The position numbers were made by a program, and so were the translations under genes. Of a stretch of 34,461 nt of DNA, positions 7,771 through 15,211 are shown one piece after another. The stretch comes from an uncultured Bacilli bacterium. Lineage in GTDB: Bacteria > Bacillota_I > Bacilli_A > RF39 > UBA660. Position 1 is the first letter of the stretch. Each line of letters starts with the position of its first letter. The DNA is taken from positions 1 to 34,461 of the forward strand of contig CANRBQ010000007.1 in assembly GCA_947628905.1 (NCBI GenBank). The letters run 5' to 3'. Under the pieces are notes generated by a model. That model was given only the letters and a program-made list of their open reading frames with translations. It was not told the DNA's origin and searched no databases.

Positions 7771-8384
7771 TTATATTCTAAACAGTAATCTTTAAATATA
7801 CAATCTTGACACTCAGGTTTAATTGACTTACATTTATATCTTCCAAATAATACTAATTGGTGATGTAATCTACTCCATAACTCCTTAGGAAATTTTTTCA
7901 TTAATTTCTTTTCTATAGTAAATACATCATCATTTTTTTTAGCAAATCCTAAACGTTTTGAAACTCTTGCTACATGTGTATCTACCGCGATTGTAGGAAC
8001 ATCATACAAATTAGCTAAAACAACATTACAAGTTTTTCTCCCTACTCCTGGTAAACTTTCTAAATACTCTCTATTATTTGGTACTTTTCCTTCATAATCT
8101 TCCACTAATCTTTTAGCAATAGTTTGCAAATAAAAAGCTTTTTTAGTATAAGAACCACAAGGTCTAATAATATTTTCAATATCTTTTAATGAAGCATCTT
8201 TTAAAGTAAAAATATCATACTTATGAAATAAATCTTTAGTAACTTCATTAACCCTTTTATCTGTACACTGAGCACTTAAAACAGTCGCTATTAAAAGTTC
8301 ATAATCTTTATTATATAAAAGCTCACATCTTGCATCTGGAAATAAAATATCTAACCCTTTAATTAAAACATCACTCTTCATCAT
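7743..8384 (-). CDS. nth: Endonuclease III, 213 aa
   Basis: Base-excision repair DNA glycosylase and AP lyase for oxidised pyrimidines. The helix-hairpin-helix L-P-G-V-G-R-K-T (111-118) carries the catalytic lysine K117; the catalytic aspartate is D135 in V-D-T-H-V. The [4Fe-4S] cluster ligands C185-x6-C192-x2-C195-x5-C201 are complete. Length is typical. The start overlaps the end of dnaD by 14 bases, the same dnaD-nth order as in Bacillus, indicating one transcript with cca upstream. M-M at the start leaves a 3-base uncertainty. Confidence 0.97.
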   Translation of the reverse strand: MMKSDVLIKGLDILFPDARCELLYNKDYELLIATVLSAQCTDKRVNEVTKDLFHKYDIFTLKDASLKDIENIIRPCGSYTKKAFYLQTIAKRLVEDYEGKVPNNREYLESLPGVGRKTCNVVLANLYDVPTIAVDTHVARVSKRLGFAKKNDDVFTIEKKLMKKFPKELWSRLHHQLVLFGRYKCKSIKPECQDCIFKDYCLEYKKKEITRYE

Positions 8385-9006
8385 CTAACCAATTATAATC
8401 AAATAATTCCTTTCTATCTATCTTTTCTTCATCTCTTTTTTCCAAATGTCTATTAACATCATTCATATTTTTAAAACCTTTTTTACTCCATTCATAAAGT
8501 ATTTTATCAATATATCTAAGATTTGATACTCCATTATAAACAGCTTCTTTTAATGCTCCTCTAATTAATTCTTCTGTATACCCCTTCTCTAACCAAGCAT
8601 TTATAATTTCATATTCCATACTAGAAATAGGCCTCTTAAACTCTTTTTCAAATTCACTAAAAATATCACTTTTAATTTCTTCTTTTTGTTCTTCTATCTT
8701 CTCCATAGTTAACATATTATAAAAATTATCTAAATTAACTACTTCTATCATTCTATTTTCAATATCTTTAGTAGTCTCAATTGTAATTAACTTTTTAGAT
8801 ATTAAACTATTAAATACTTTATAAGCTGATTCAATATTTAATCCTATATTTTTACTTAATCTTTCTATATCCAAAAAATTATTATAATCATTATCAAAAT
8901 AAGTAAGCATTAAAAATTCTTCTAACGACAACTTTAATTCTAAAGCTTTTTTAATAAATAAACTATTAGTTACATATTTAGAAGTTTTAAATACTGCACT
9001 ATTCAT
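8371..9006 (-). CDS. dnaD: DnaD-like replication initiation protein, 211 aa
   Basis: In Bacillota DnaD remodels origin DNA and helps load the replicative helicase at DnaA or PriA sites. Residues about 1-100 look like the N-terminal winged helix (E-E-F-L-M-L-T-Y-F, S-A-Y-K-V-F-N-S-L). The C-terminal DnaD/DnaB2 domain runs about 115-185 (F-K-R-P-I-S-S-M-E-Y-E-I-I-N-A-W, then L-R-Y-I-D-K-I-L-Y-E-W). It overlaps cca by 8 bases and nth by 14 bases, so translation is probably coupled. Its stop codon is TGA, direct evidence that TGA is a stop in this genome. Confidence 0.9.
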   Translation of the reverse strand: MNSAVFKTSKYVTNSLFIKKALELKLSLEEFLMLTYFDNDYNNFLDIERLSKNIGLNIESAYKVFNSLISKKLITIETTKDIENRMIEVVNLDNFYNMLTMEKIEEQKEEIKSDIFSEFEKEFKRPISSMEYEIINAWLEKGYTEELIRGALKEAVYNGVSNLRYIDKILYEWSKKGFKNMNDVNRHLEKRDEEKIDRKELFDYNWLDDEE

Positions 9007-10093
9007 TTTCCCACCTTGCTTTATTATTTATAATATATTTAATTATATCATTCTTCTTATTTTTTAATGTACCATTTAAAATTAAACTTTCTAATTCATT
9101 CATAATAACACTTATCTTTTTACCATAATTTATATCTAAAATTTTAATAATTTCTTCAGATTTAATATTAATATCTTTCTTCTCATGAATAGGTAATTCT
9201 TTAAACATTTTATTTATAGTTTTATTACTTACTCCCAATATTTCTCCTGCAACTATAGTTAAATAAAGTCCATAATTATATAATGTTTGCCTAGTTATTT
9301 CATTAGCTTCTAATATTTCTTTAATCTTTTTTATATTATTTCTCTCATAAGTAGTAAAAGGAAAATCATACTTAAAATTTAACTGAGCATACATACCCTC
9401 AATACTTTTTACAGGAATTATCTCATCATAAGTTATATCTAATAAATCTAATATATGATAATCTTTTAATAAAGTTAATCCTTTTTTTACATAATGAGAA
9501 AGTAATATTTTATCAAATTCTTCTTTTACTCTTGTACTAGAAAGAGTTTTTATTTCTTTATAATTATTTTTTATTTCTTTCACAAGATTATTATCTAAAT
9601 TTAAGTTTAATACCGCAGCAAATCTAATTGCTCTAAGTATTCTTAAAGGATCTTCTTTTAATTTTAAAGATGCATTTCCAATCATTACTATTTTATTATT
9701 CGTTAAATCATTAACCCCATTAACTAAATCTATTATTTCCCCTTTAGAATTCATACATATAGCATTAATAGTAAAATCTCTTCTTTGTAAATCTAATACT
9801 AAATTATTAATATAATTATATTCTGATGGTCGTCTATTTTTATATTTTATTTCTTCACGATAAGTCATTATTTCAAAATGATATTCTTTTACTTTAAAAT
9901 CAATTCCTCCAAGACTTTTAGCTAATGCTGTAGGAAAAATCGCAATTAATTCTTTTGGCGTGGCATTAGTACAAATATCAATATCATAAGATATTTTCCC
10001 TAATAATAAATCTCTAACATAACCACCAACAAGATAAGCTTCAAACCCCTTCTTCTCTATTGTACTTAAAACTTTCTTGATTATTTTATTCAA
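8999..10093 (-). CDS. cca: CCA tRNA nucleotidyltransferase, 364 aa, TTG start
   Basis: Class II polymerase-beta-type enzyme that adds or repairs the 3' CCA of tRNAs. It has the glycine-rich motif G-G-Y-V-R-D-L-L-L-G (23-32), the metal-binding D-I-D (37-39), and R-R-D-F-T-I-N near residue 113. The helical body and tail follow, with no HD domain. The start is TTG at 10093: AGGTGAT lies 7 bases upstream and no ATG fits. The five tRNAs in this window already encode CCA, so the enzyme's role here may be mainly repair (inference). It could be read as a poly(A) polymerase relative, but the size and motifs favour CCA addition. Confidence 0.9.
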   Translation of the reverse strand: MNKIIKKVLSTIEKKGFEAYLVGGYVRDLLLGKISYDIDICTNATPKELIAIFPTALAKSLGGIDFKVKEYHFEIMTYREEIKYKNRRPSEYNYINNLVLDLQRRDFTINAICMNSKGEIIDLVNGVNDLTNNKIVMIGNASLKLKEDPLRILRAIRFAAVLNLNLDNNLVKEIKNNYKEIKTLSSTRVKEEFDKILLSHYVKKGLTLLKDYHILDLLDITYDEIIPVKSIEGMYAQLNFKYDFPFTTYERNNIKKIKEILEANEITRQTLYNYGLYLTIVAGEILGVSNKTINKMFKELPIHEKKDINIKSEEIIKILDINYGKKISVIMNELESLILNGTLKNKKNDIIKYIINNKARWENE

Positions 10094-10111
10094 AACGCTA
10101 TCACCTATTAA

Positions 10112-10120
10112 ATTATATCA
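10112..10120 (-). promoter_or_regulatory. Extended -10 promoter of the cca-dnaD-nth operon
   Basis: TG-A-TATAAT on the minus strand, about 20 bases before the cca start. No good -35 box is seen. Confidence 0.5.
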
Positions 10121-10140
10121 CGAATTTTTAATTCTTAAAA

Positions 10141-11004
10141 CTATTTATCTTGATTATTACTATCTATAAACTTTTCTACTTCTAAAATAGTCTTTGAAAA
10201 ATTTTCAAAATCAACATTAAACCAATTAACATCCATTTGATTATTAAACCAAGTATATTGTCTTTTAGCATAATGTCTACTATTTTTTTTAATTAATTCT
10301 TTTGCTTCATCTATAGTTATTTCTCCATCAAAATATTTAAATAACTCTTTATATCCAATCGCTGTACTTAAAGCTTTAGAATTAATATGTAAATCATAAA
10401 AACTTCTCGCTTCTTTTTCTAAACCTTCTTGAAACATTATATCAACTCTTTTATTAATTCTATTATATAATGTTTCTCTATCTGTTGTAAGACCAATATA
10501 TACTGCATCATATAAAGGATAACACTCTTCTATTTTAGTATCTTTTTTATTTAAAAAACGCACTAATCTTTTTCTATTATTAACATGAATATTCATATTA
10601 ATATCTTTTTCTCTAGCTAATTTATATAATTCCTCATTACTTAAATCTTCATAATCTTTATTATCATTATCTTTATTAAAAACATAATTATATAAAGCTG
10701 CCTTTAAATAAAGTCCTGTTCCTCCAACAAAAATAATATTCTTATCTTTATTCTTTTCAATTATAGCCCGTGCTTCTTTCTGATAATCATAAACAGTAAA
10801 ATTAGTAGTAACTGAAGCTATATCAAATAAATAATGAGGAACTCCTTCTTTTTCTTCTTCTTTAATTTTAGCAGTTCCAATATCCATGCCTTTATATATT
10901 TGCATAGCATCAGCATTAACTATAATCCCATTATATTTTTTAGCAAGTAAAACACTTAACTTCGTCTTACCAACCCCAGTAGGACCTACAACACAAATAA
11001 TCAT
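10141..11004 (-). CDS. miaA: tRNA dimethylallyltransferase, 287 aa
   Basis: Transfers dimethylallyl from DMAPP to A37 of tRNAs reading UNN codons (i6A37). The P-loop G-P-T-G-V-G-K-T is at residues 7-14, followed by N-A-D-A-M-Q-I-Y-K-G-M-D-I-G-T-A-K, the D-S/A-x-Q-x-Y segment typical of MiaA. G-G-T-G-L-Y appears near 95, and R-H-Y-A-K-R-Q-Y-T-W-F near the C-terminus. The ATG overlaps the mscL stop by 1 base (TAATG), so translation is coupled to mscL. MiaB, the next enzyme on the same base, is encoded at 12847. Confidence 0.96.
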   Translation of the reverse strand: MIICVVGPTGVGKTKLSVLLAKKYNGIIVNADAMQIYKGMDIGTAKIKEEEKEGVPHYLFDIASVTTNFTVYDYQKEARAIIEKNKDKNIIFVGGTGLYLKAALYNYVFNKDNDNKDYEDLSNEELYKLAREKDINMNIHVNNRKRLVRFLNKKDTKIEECYPLYDAVYIGLTTDRETLYNRINKRVDIMFQEGLEKEARSFYDLHINSKALSTAIGYKELFKYFDGEITIDEAKELIKKNSRHYAKRQYTWFNNQMDVNWFNVDFENFSKTILEVEKFIDSNNQDK

Positions 11005-11420
11005 TATTTACTCTTTTCAGAATTTTTATTTTCTTTTAATAAATCTCTAATATCTTCTAAAAGTAATACTTCTGCACTTTTAGGAGGAACAACATCTTTC
11101 TTTTCTTCTTCTTTTTTATGAAAATGCATAAATTTATTAATAAGTTTTACAATCATAAAAATACAAAAAGCAACGATTAAAAAATCAATAATACTTTGAA
11201 TAAATTGTCCATATTCAATTCTCGCATCTTTAAAAGTAATTGCTAAACTAGAAAAATTAACTCCACCTAAAATTAATCCCAAAATAGGAGTCAAAATATT
11301 ATTAACTAAACTTGTTACAATAGATGAAAAAGCACCTCCAATAATAACTCCCACTGCTAAATCAAGGACATTACCTCTAGCAATAAATTTTTTAAATTCT
11401 TGTAAATTTTTTCTTAACAT
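11004..11420 (-). CDS. mscL: Large-conductance mechanosensitive channel, 138 aa
   Basis: Pentameric membrane channel that opens under membrane tension to release solutes on osmotic downshock. The N-terminal F-K-K-F-I-A-R-G-N-V-L-D-L-A-V-G-V-I-I-G-G-A-F segment is nearly canonical. TM1 is about 16-45 and TM2 about 70-95, followed by a charged C-terminal helix (L-L-L-E-D-I-R-D-L-L). GAGGTG lies ahead of the ATG, and a TG-A-TAGAAT extended -10 is about 30 bases upstream. It is first in a two-gene unit with miaA; no functional link is evident. Confidence 0.96.
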   Translation of the reverse strand: MLRKNLQEFKKFIARGNVLDLAVGVIIGGAFSSIVTSLVNNILTPILGLILGGVNFSSLAITFKDARIEYGQFIQSIIDFLIVAFCIFMIVKLINKFMHFHKKEEEKKDVVPPKSAEVLLLEDIRDLLKENKNSEKSK

Positions 11421-11459
11421 AAACTACACCTCATAGAAGTATTCTATCATATTTAACTC

Positions 11460-11488
11460 AAAAAAAAAAGCCCTAATTATTAAAGGCT
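11460..11488 (-). terminator. Intrinsic terminator of TasA-like gene 2
   Basis: On the minus strand AGCCTT pairs with AGGGCT (one G-T pair) and is followed by ten Ts. Confidence 0.8.
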
Positions 11489-12062
11489 ATTCACCAGATG
11501 TAGAAGAATCGAAATCAGGTACATTATAAACTAAAATTTGAGCTTTAAATTGTTGCCCCATTATAGTATTATCTGCTCCTTCATTAATCCACATATATAA
11601 ACTTTTAGATAATGAAGAAGTTTTAAGATCTCCTTCATCAATTAAATAAGACTCTCTAACATTTGTCGTAGCAATTTCTGCTGGTAGAGTAACAGGACTA
11701 GTTAAAGTACTCTCATTTTCTTTATCAAAAGAATATCTAATTAAACTTGTATCTAAATTTGTATCATTTAATATATTTAAATAAACTTTATATTTAGTGT
11801 TAGTTGTACAATTATTTTTCTTAGTTAATGTAAAAGTATAAGGATTCTTATTACTAAAAGCAGTTCCTTTACTCATTGGATAACCTATAGAATTTATAAT
11901 ATTTGAATCTTCAGAACTAACATCAAAACAAGCAGTAGAAATAACGTTAGGTTCACTCTGAGCCTCACTCAAAGAAAGGTAAGCATATGTTACCCCAGCG
12001 GTCGTCATTATGACAATAAAAATAGATATTGAAAGAAAAATAATTGTTTTTTTATTATCCAT
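11487..12062 (-). CDS. TasA/camelysin-like secreted protein, 191 aa
   Basis: A basic start and hydrophobic segment (5-27) form a signal peptide ending near T-Y-A-Y, like SipW-dependent substrates (TasA, camelysin CalY). The mature part is rich in Thr, Ser and Asn and beta-strand-like. It shares with the 12159 product the C-F-D-V/C-F-N-V motif (C45 in both), a later cysteine (C85), the Y-T-F-x-L-T segment, the L-N-x-L-N-D-T motif, and a C-terminal W-I-N/D-E...I-M-G-Q-x-F-K motif. The two cysteines could form a disulfide (inference). Function may be an extracellular fibre or surface coat; no enzyme motif is present. No SipW-type peptidase is seen in the window. It has its own promoter and terminator. 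Confidence 0.65.
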   Translation of the reverse strand: MDNKKTIIFLSISIFIVIMTTAGVTYAYLSLSEAQSEPNVISTACFDVSSEDSNIINSIGYPMSKGTAFSNKNPYTFTLTKKNNCTTNTKYKVYLNILNDTNLDTSLIRYSFDKENESTLTSPVTLPAEIATTNVRESYLIDEGDLKTSSLSKSLYMWINEGADNTIMGQQFKAQILVYNVPDFDSSTSGE

Positions 12063-12089
12063 CTAACATCAACTTCTCCACTATAATAC

Positions 12090-12118
12090 ATTATAAATGA
12101 TTTTTTTAAATTTGAAAA
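12090..12118 (-). promoter_or_regulatory. Promoter of TasA-like gene 2
   Basis: TTTTCA (12113-12118), 17-bp spacer, TATAAT (12090-12095). It has the same -35, spacing and -10 as the promoter of the paralogue at 12808-12836. Confidence 0.65.
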
Positions 12119-12130
12119 GGACTAAACCCA

Positions 12131-12156
12131 AAAAAACTTTCTTTTTAGAAAGTTTT
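12131..12156 (-). terminator. Intrinsic terminator of TasA-like gene 1
   Basis: On the minus strand AAAACTTTCT pairs with AGAAAGTTTT around a 4-base loop, with further Ts after it. It separates the two paralogues into independent transcripts. Confidence 0.8.
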
Positions 12157-12158
12157 AC

Positions 12159-12782
12159 TTACATATAAGCATATACAAAAACTTGGCCTTTAAAATCTTG
12201 CCCCATTATATCATTACCTGCTTTTTCATCAATCCATAAATATAACTTAAAAGTTTTTGAAGAATTGAAAGATAAAGAACCCTCAGCTAATTTATATGCA
12301 TTCTTTATTTTATATTGAGTTTTAATTGCTTCAGAATATAAATCATAAGTAGGTTTCCCATTTAATTCAGTAATAGTACCTTCACTAGAATCTTCAACTA
12401 ATTGATATTTTAAATGTGATGTTAAATCTCCCACTGCATGAGATGTATCATTTAAAGTATTTAAAGTTACAACATACTTAGCAGCAGCATTAGAATTTGC
12501 CTCAGTACAAGTATTAGTTAATTTAAATGTATAAGGCTTTAATTTAGTTTTTACATCTGAATCACTTATAGGATAAGCATTTGGTAAATTAATAGAAGCA
12601 ACTCCTGATTCATCAGCCTCAGTACCACCTAAAAACTCCACATTAAAACAAGTAGTAGTAAGATTATTAGTATTTTCTTGTGCATCTGAAATAGAATAAT
12701 ATGAATAACTTGTTCCAACTGTTAATGTTAATAATATCATAATCGTTAGCATACCTAACGTTACTTTATAACCTTTTCGCAT
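12159..12782 (-). CDS. TasA/camelysin-like secreted protein, 207 aa
   Basis: Paralogue of the next gene downstream. It has a basic N-terminus, a hydrophobic segment (8-27) and S-Y-S-Y, then S-D-A-Q-E as at a SipW-type cleavage region. C45 lies in T-C-F-N-V, with a second cysteine at C92. The C-terminal motif L-W-I-D-E...I-M-G-Q-D-F-K-G-Q-V-F-V-Y matches its neighbour. The protein is Thr/Asn/Ser-rich and has no catalytic motif. A surface-fibre or coat role is inferred from resemblance to TasA/CalY; alternatives are pilin-like or cell-wall proteins of unknown function. AGGTGATATA precedes the ATG. Confidence 0.65.
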   Translation of the reverse strand: MRKGYKVTLGMLTIMILLTLTVGTSYSYYSISDAQENTNNLTTTCFNVEFLGGTEADESGVASINLPNAYPISDSDVKTKLKPYTFKLTNTCTEANSNAAAKYVVTLNTLNDTSHAVGDLTSHLKYQLVEDSSEGTITELNGKPTYDLYSEAIKTQYKIKNAYKLAEGSLSFNSSKTFKLYLWIDEKAGNDIMGQDFKGQVFVYAYM

Positions 12783-12807
12783 TATATCACCTATTCTACT
12801 AATATCT

Positions 12808-12836
12808 ATTATAATCTATTTTAGATATTTTGAAAA
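12808..12836 (-). promoter_or_regulatory. Promoter of TasA-like gene 1
   Basis: TTTTCA (12831-12836), 17-bp spacer, TATAAT (12808-12813). Confidence 0.6.
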
Positions 12837-12846
12837 CCCCTTTTTA

Positions 12847-14262
12847 TTAATTATTCACAAATGTTACTTTTTTACCATCTAAACTAAAACTCTTAGCACT
12901 ACTAATTTCTACATCTATTATTTTTCCAATATCATTTAATGCCCCATCAATATTAACCAATTTCATTGTTTCAGTATAACCACAAACTTTATTTTCGCCT
13001 TTTTCACTCATTCCTGTAACTAATACTTTAACTGTTTTTCCTTCATATTCTTTATTATGCATTAAACTATAATCATTAATTATTTTATTTAATTTCTGTA
13101 ATCTTTCTTCTTTTACTTCCATTGAAATATTATCTTTAATTAAAGCTGCTGGAGTACCTTCTCTTGGTGAATAAATAAATGTAAATGCACCGTCAAATTG
13201 ACATTTATTAACAACATCTAAAGTTTCATCAAAATCTTCATCTGTCTCATTAGGAAATCCCACGATAATATCAGTAGTTATACTAACACCCGGAATAGCT
13301 TCTTTTATTTTATTAAATAGTTCTAGATATTCTTCTTTTGTATAACGTCTACCCATTAATTTTAAAATTCTGGAACTACCACTTTGTAAAGGTAAATGAA
13401 TATAAGGCATAATATTATCATATTTACTAATAACATCTATCATTTCCTCAGTAAAATCCCATGGATGTGAAGTAACAAATCTAATTCTTGGAATTCCAAT
13501 TTTGGCTACCTCTTCTAACAAAGTAGCAAAATCTCTTCCATCACTTAAATCTTTACCATAAGCATTAACATTTTGCCCTAATAAAGTAACCTCTAAATAA
13601 CCCGCTTTCTTTAAATCCTTTACTTCATCTAATATATCTTCCATTTTTCTACTTCTTTGTTTACCCCTAGTATAAGGAACAATACAATAAGTACAAAATT
13701 TATCACAACCATACATAATATTAACCCAAGCTGTATATTTAGAATCCCTTTTATATTCAATATTCTCATAAATATTACCTTCTATTGAATATACTTCAAT
13801 ATCTTGTTTATTTTGATGTTCTAATATTAATTTACCCAAATCATTTATATTATGTGTTCCAAAAACAATATCTACAAAAGGATACTTGTTTTTTAAAGTT
13901 TCTGCAACATTCTCTTCTTGAGTCATACAACCCCCAACACATACAATCAAATCTGGTTTATCTTTCTTTAAATGTTTTACTCTTCCCAAAAAACCAAATA
14001 CTTTATCATGAGCATTTTCTCTAATAGCACAAGTATTCATCACTATCAAATGAGCTTTTTCATAATCATCTGTTTGTCTAAATCCTAAATTACTAAGTAT
14101 TCCCTTTATTTCCTCTGAATCATGCACATTCATTTGACATCCATAAGTTCTAAGATAAAAGTATTTACCCTCAAATTTATCACTTTTTATATTGCGAGCA
14201 TCAAATGTTTCAACAGGACTATTTTCTCTTTTTTTAGCCTCTTTTAAATTAGGTAAATTCAT
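12847..14262 (-). CDS. miaB: tRNA-2-methylthio-N6-dimethylallyladenosine synthase, 471 aa
   Basis: Radical SAM methylthiotransferase that converts i6A37 to ms2i6A37 on tRNAs. The N-terminal cluster-binding cysteines are C42, C78 and C112 (T-Y-G-C-Q-M-N, N-T-C-A-I-R-E, V-G-G-C-M). The radical SAM motif C186-x3-C190-x2-C193 follows, then G-Q-N-V-N-A-Y-G, and a C-terminal TRAM domain from about 400. Length is slightly over typical because of an N-terminal extension of about 30 residues. It depends on the product of MiaA, encoded at 10141. A palindrome overlaps the expected start of transcription (see 14268-14285). Confidence 0.97.
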   Translation of the reverse strand: MNLPNLKEAKKRENSPVETFDARNIKSDKFEGKYFYLRTYGCQMNVHDSEEIKGILSNLGFRQTDDYEKAHLIVMNTCAIRENAHDKVFGFLGRVKHLKKDKPDLIVCVGGCMTQEENVAETLKNKYPFVDIVFGTHNINDLGKLILEHQNKQDIEVYSIEGNIYENIEYKRDSKYTAWVNIMYGCDKFCTYCIVPYTRGKQRSRKMEDILDEVKDLKKAGYLEVTLLGQNVNAYGKDLSDGRDFATLLEEVAKIGIPRIRFVTSHPWDFTEEMIDVISKYDNIMPYIHLPLQSGSSRILKLMGRRYTKEEYLELFNKIKEAIPGVSITTDIIVGFPNETDEDFDETLDVVNKCQFDGAFTFIYSPREGTPAALIKDNISMEVKEERLQKLNKIINDYSLMHNKEYEGKTVKVLVTGMSEKGENKVCGYTETMKLVNIDGALNDIGKIIDVEISSAKSFSLDGKKVTFVNN

Positions 14263-14267
14263 AAAAA

Positions 14268-14294
14268 ATCACTTCCATAAGTGATATTATAACA
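14268..14294 (-). promoter_or_regulatory. Extended -10 promoter of miaB with adjoining palindrome
   Basis: TG-T-TATAAT occupies 14286-14294 (minus strand). Directly next to it, ATCACTT and AAGTGAT (14268-14274 and 14279-14285) form a 7-bp perfect inverted repeat with a 4-bp centre, which spans the expected transcript start and the GGAAGTGAT ribosome site. It could be an operator or a hairpin that hides the ribosome site. Confidence 0.45.
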
Positions 14295-14299
14295 TGTTT

Positions 14300-14944
14300 T
14301 TAAACTTTATGATAGGATAACTTTATAATGTAATATAATTTTAATATATCTTTATTAAAAGAACTATTAATATCTTCCATTAAATTATGATAAATAATAT
14401 CTATATTATCAATTTTTTCTTTTTTATATTCATAATATAAATATTTTAATTTAGCTTCATCTCTATTCTTATATAAATTATTAACTTCAAGCATAATTAA
14501 ATGTTTTGCTTCTCTTTCTTGTCTTAACATATTATTCATATCTAATTCATTTAATAATTCATATAAAAAATTATATTCTTTTAAATTATAAGTAACTTCT
14601 AAAATATTAATTTCATCATCAATTAATATTTTACTTCTATTAATACTTGTTCCATCATCTCTAAATTCTAATGCTAAAACATTTTTACCATCGGTTATTA
14701 AACATGCATAAGATATTTTAGAAACCAAATTTTTTCCACTTAAAAGTGTTTTATCTTGAATTATATCCATAATTTCTTTATCTAACTTTATATTATGAGT
14801 CAAAATCTCTATAAAGGCTTTATGCTTAATTTTAAATAAAGGTATTTTTTTAATTAACTCTAAATAATCAGTATCATTCCATTCATAAAACTCATAAGCC
14901 CTTGAATCGTTCCAATTTAAGATTATGTCGTAATAATAATTCAT
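14300..14944 (-). CDS. YjbA-like protein (UPF0736/DUF3603 family), 214 aa
   Basis: The N-terminal half resembles Bacillus YjbA: an opening Y-Y-Y-D-I-I-L-N-W-N, then F-Y-E-W-N-D-T-D-Y-L-E-L (YjbA has F-Y-E-W-R-K-D-D-T-I-E-L-L), I-P-L-F-K-I and a strand with L-I-T-D-G-K. It has no membrane segment. The family's function is not established. AAAGGTGG lies ahead of the ATG at 14944, within the end of the upstream small membrane-protein gene, which it overlaps by 53 bases. Assignment to DUF3603 is from memory of the family and not from a search. Confidence 0.7.
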   Translation of the reverse strand: MNYYYDIILNWNDSRAYEFYEWNDTDYLELIKKIPLFKIKHKAFIEILTHNIKLDKEIMDIIQDKTLLSGKNLVSKISYACLITDGKNVLALEFRDDGTSINRSKILIDDEINILEVTYNLKEYNFLYELLNELDMNNMLRQEREAKHLIMLEVNNLYKNRDEAKLKYLYYEYKKEKIDNIDIIYHNLMEDINSSFNKDILKLYYIIKLSYHKV

Positions 14945-15143
14945 TTTTAATCCACCTTTCTAAAGCCAAACAAATACAAAAAATTCCCAAAAATATTAAC
15001 CAAAATTCATATCTCTTAATAATAAACTCCCCAAAATCCCAAATACTATACCCCATATATAATAAATTAAGATAAATAACTGTAAAGAAAATGCCAACAC
15101 TAACAAATATTATCCCCAATATATACAAAAAAATCTTAAACAT
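14892..15143 (-). CDS. Small membrane protein with two TM helices, 83 aa
   Basis: I do not recognise a family. Residues about 4-30 and 46-66 are strongly hydrophobic, with a short loop between and a basic C-terminus. AAGGGA lies about 8 bases before the ATG at 15143. The last 53 bases overlap the start of the DUF3603 gene in another frame, so the two are probably translated from one message. Topology would put both ends on the cytoplasmic side if the basic tail obeys the positive-inside rule. Confidence 0.65.
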   Translation of the reverse strand: MFKIFLYILGIIFVSVGIFFTVIYLNLLYMGYSIWDFGEFIIKRYEFWLIFLGIFCICLALERWIKNELLLRHNLKLERFKGL

Positions 15144-15188
15144 AATTATTTCCCTTATAATTTTATTTCTTAATCTTAAAAAATATTA

Positions 15189-15194
15189 TATAAT
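15189..15194 (+). promoter_or_regulatory. Probable -10 box of uppP
   Basis: TATAAT 17 bases before the AGGTGAT-ATG region. The hexamer 17 bp upstream is TTTCTT, only partly like a -35. Confidence 0.4.
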
Positions 15195-15211
15195 TAAATA
15201 GGTGATTATAT

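Noticed and set aside
8371-8373. Possible use of TGA for tryptophan, as in Mycoplasma.
   Set aside because: TGA ends dnaD, the SDR and the YnbB-like gene exactly where the next genes begin, and conserved tryptophans are TGG.
13785-14024. Plus-strand frame of 79 codons inside miaB.
   Set aside because: It is antisense to conserved cysteine-motif regions of miaB and has no ribosome site.
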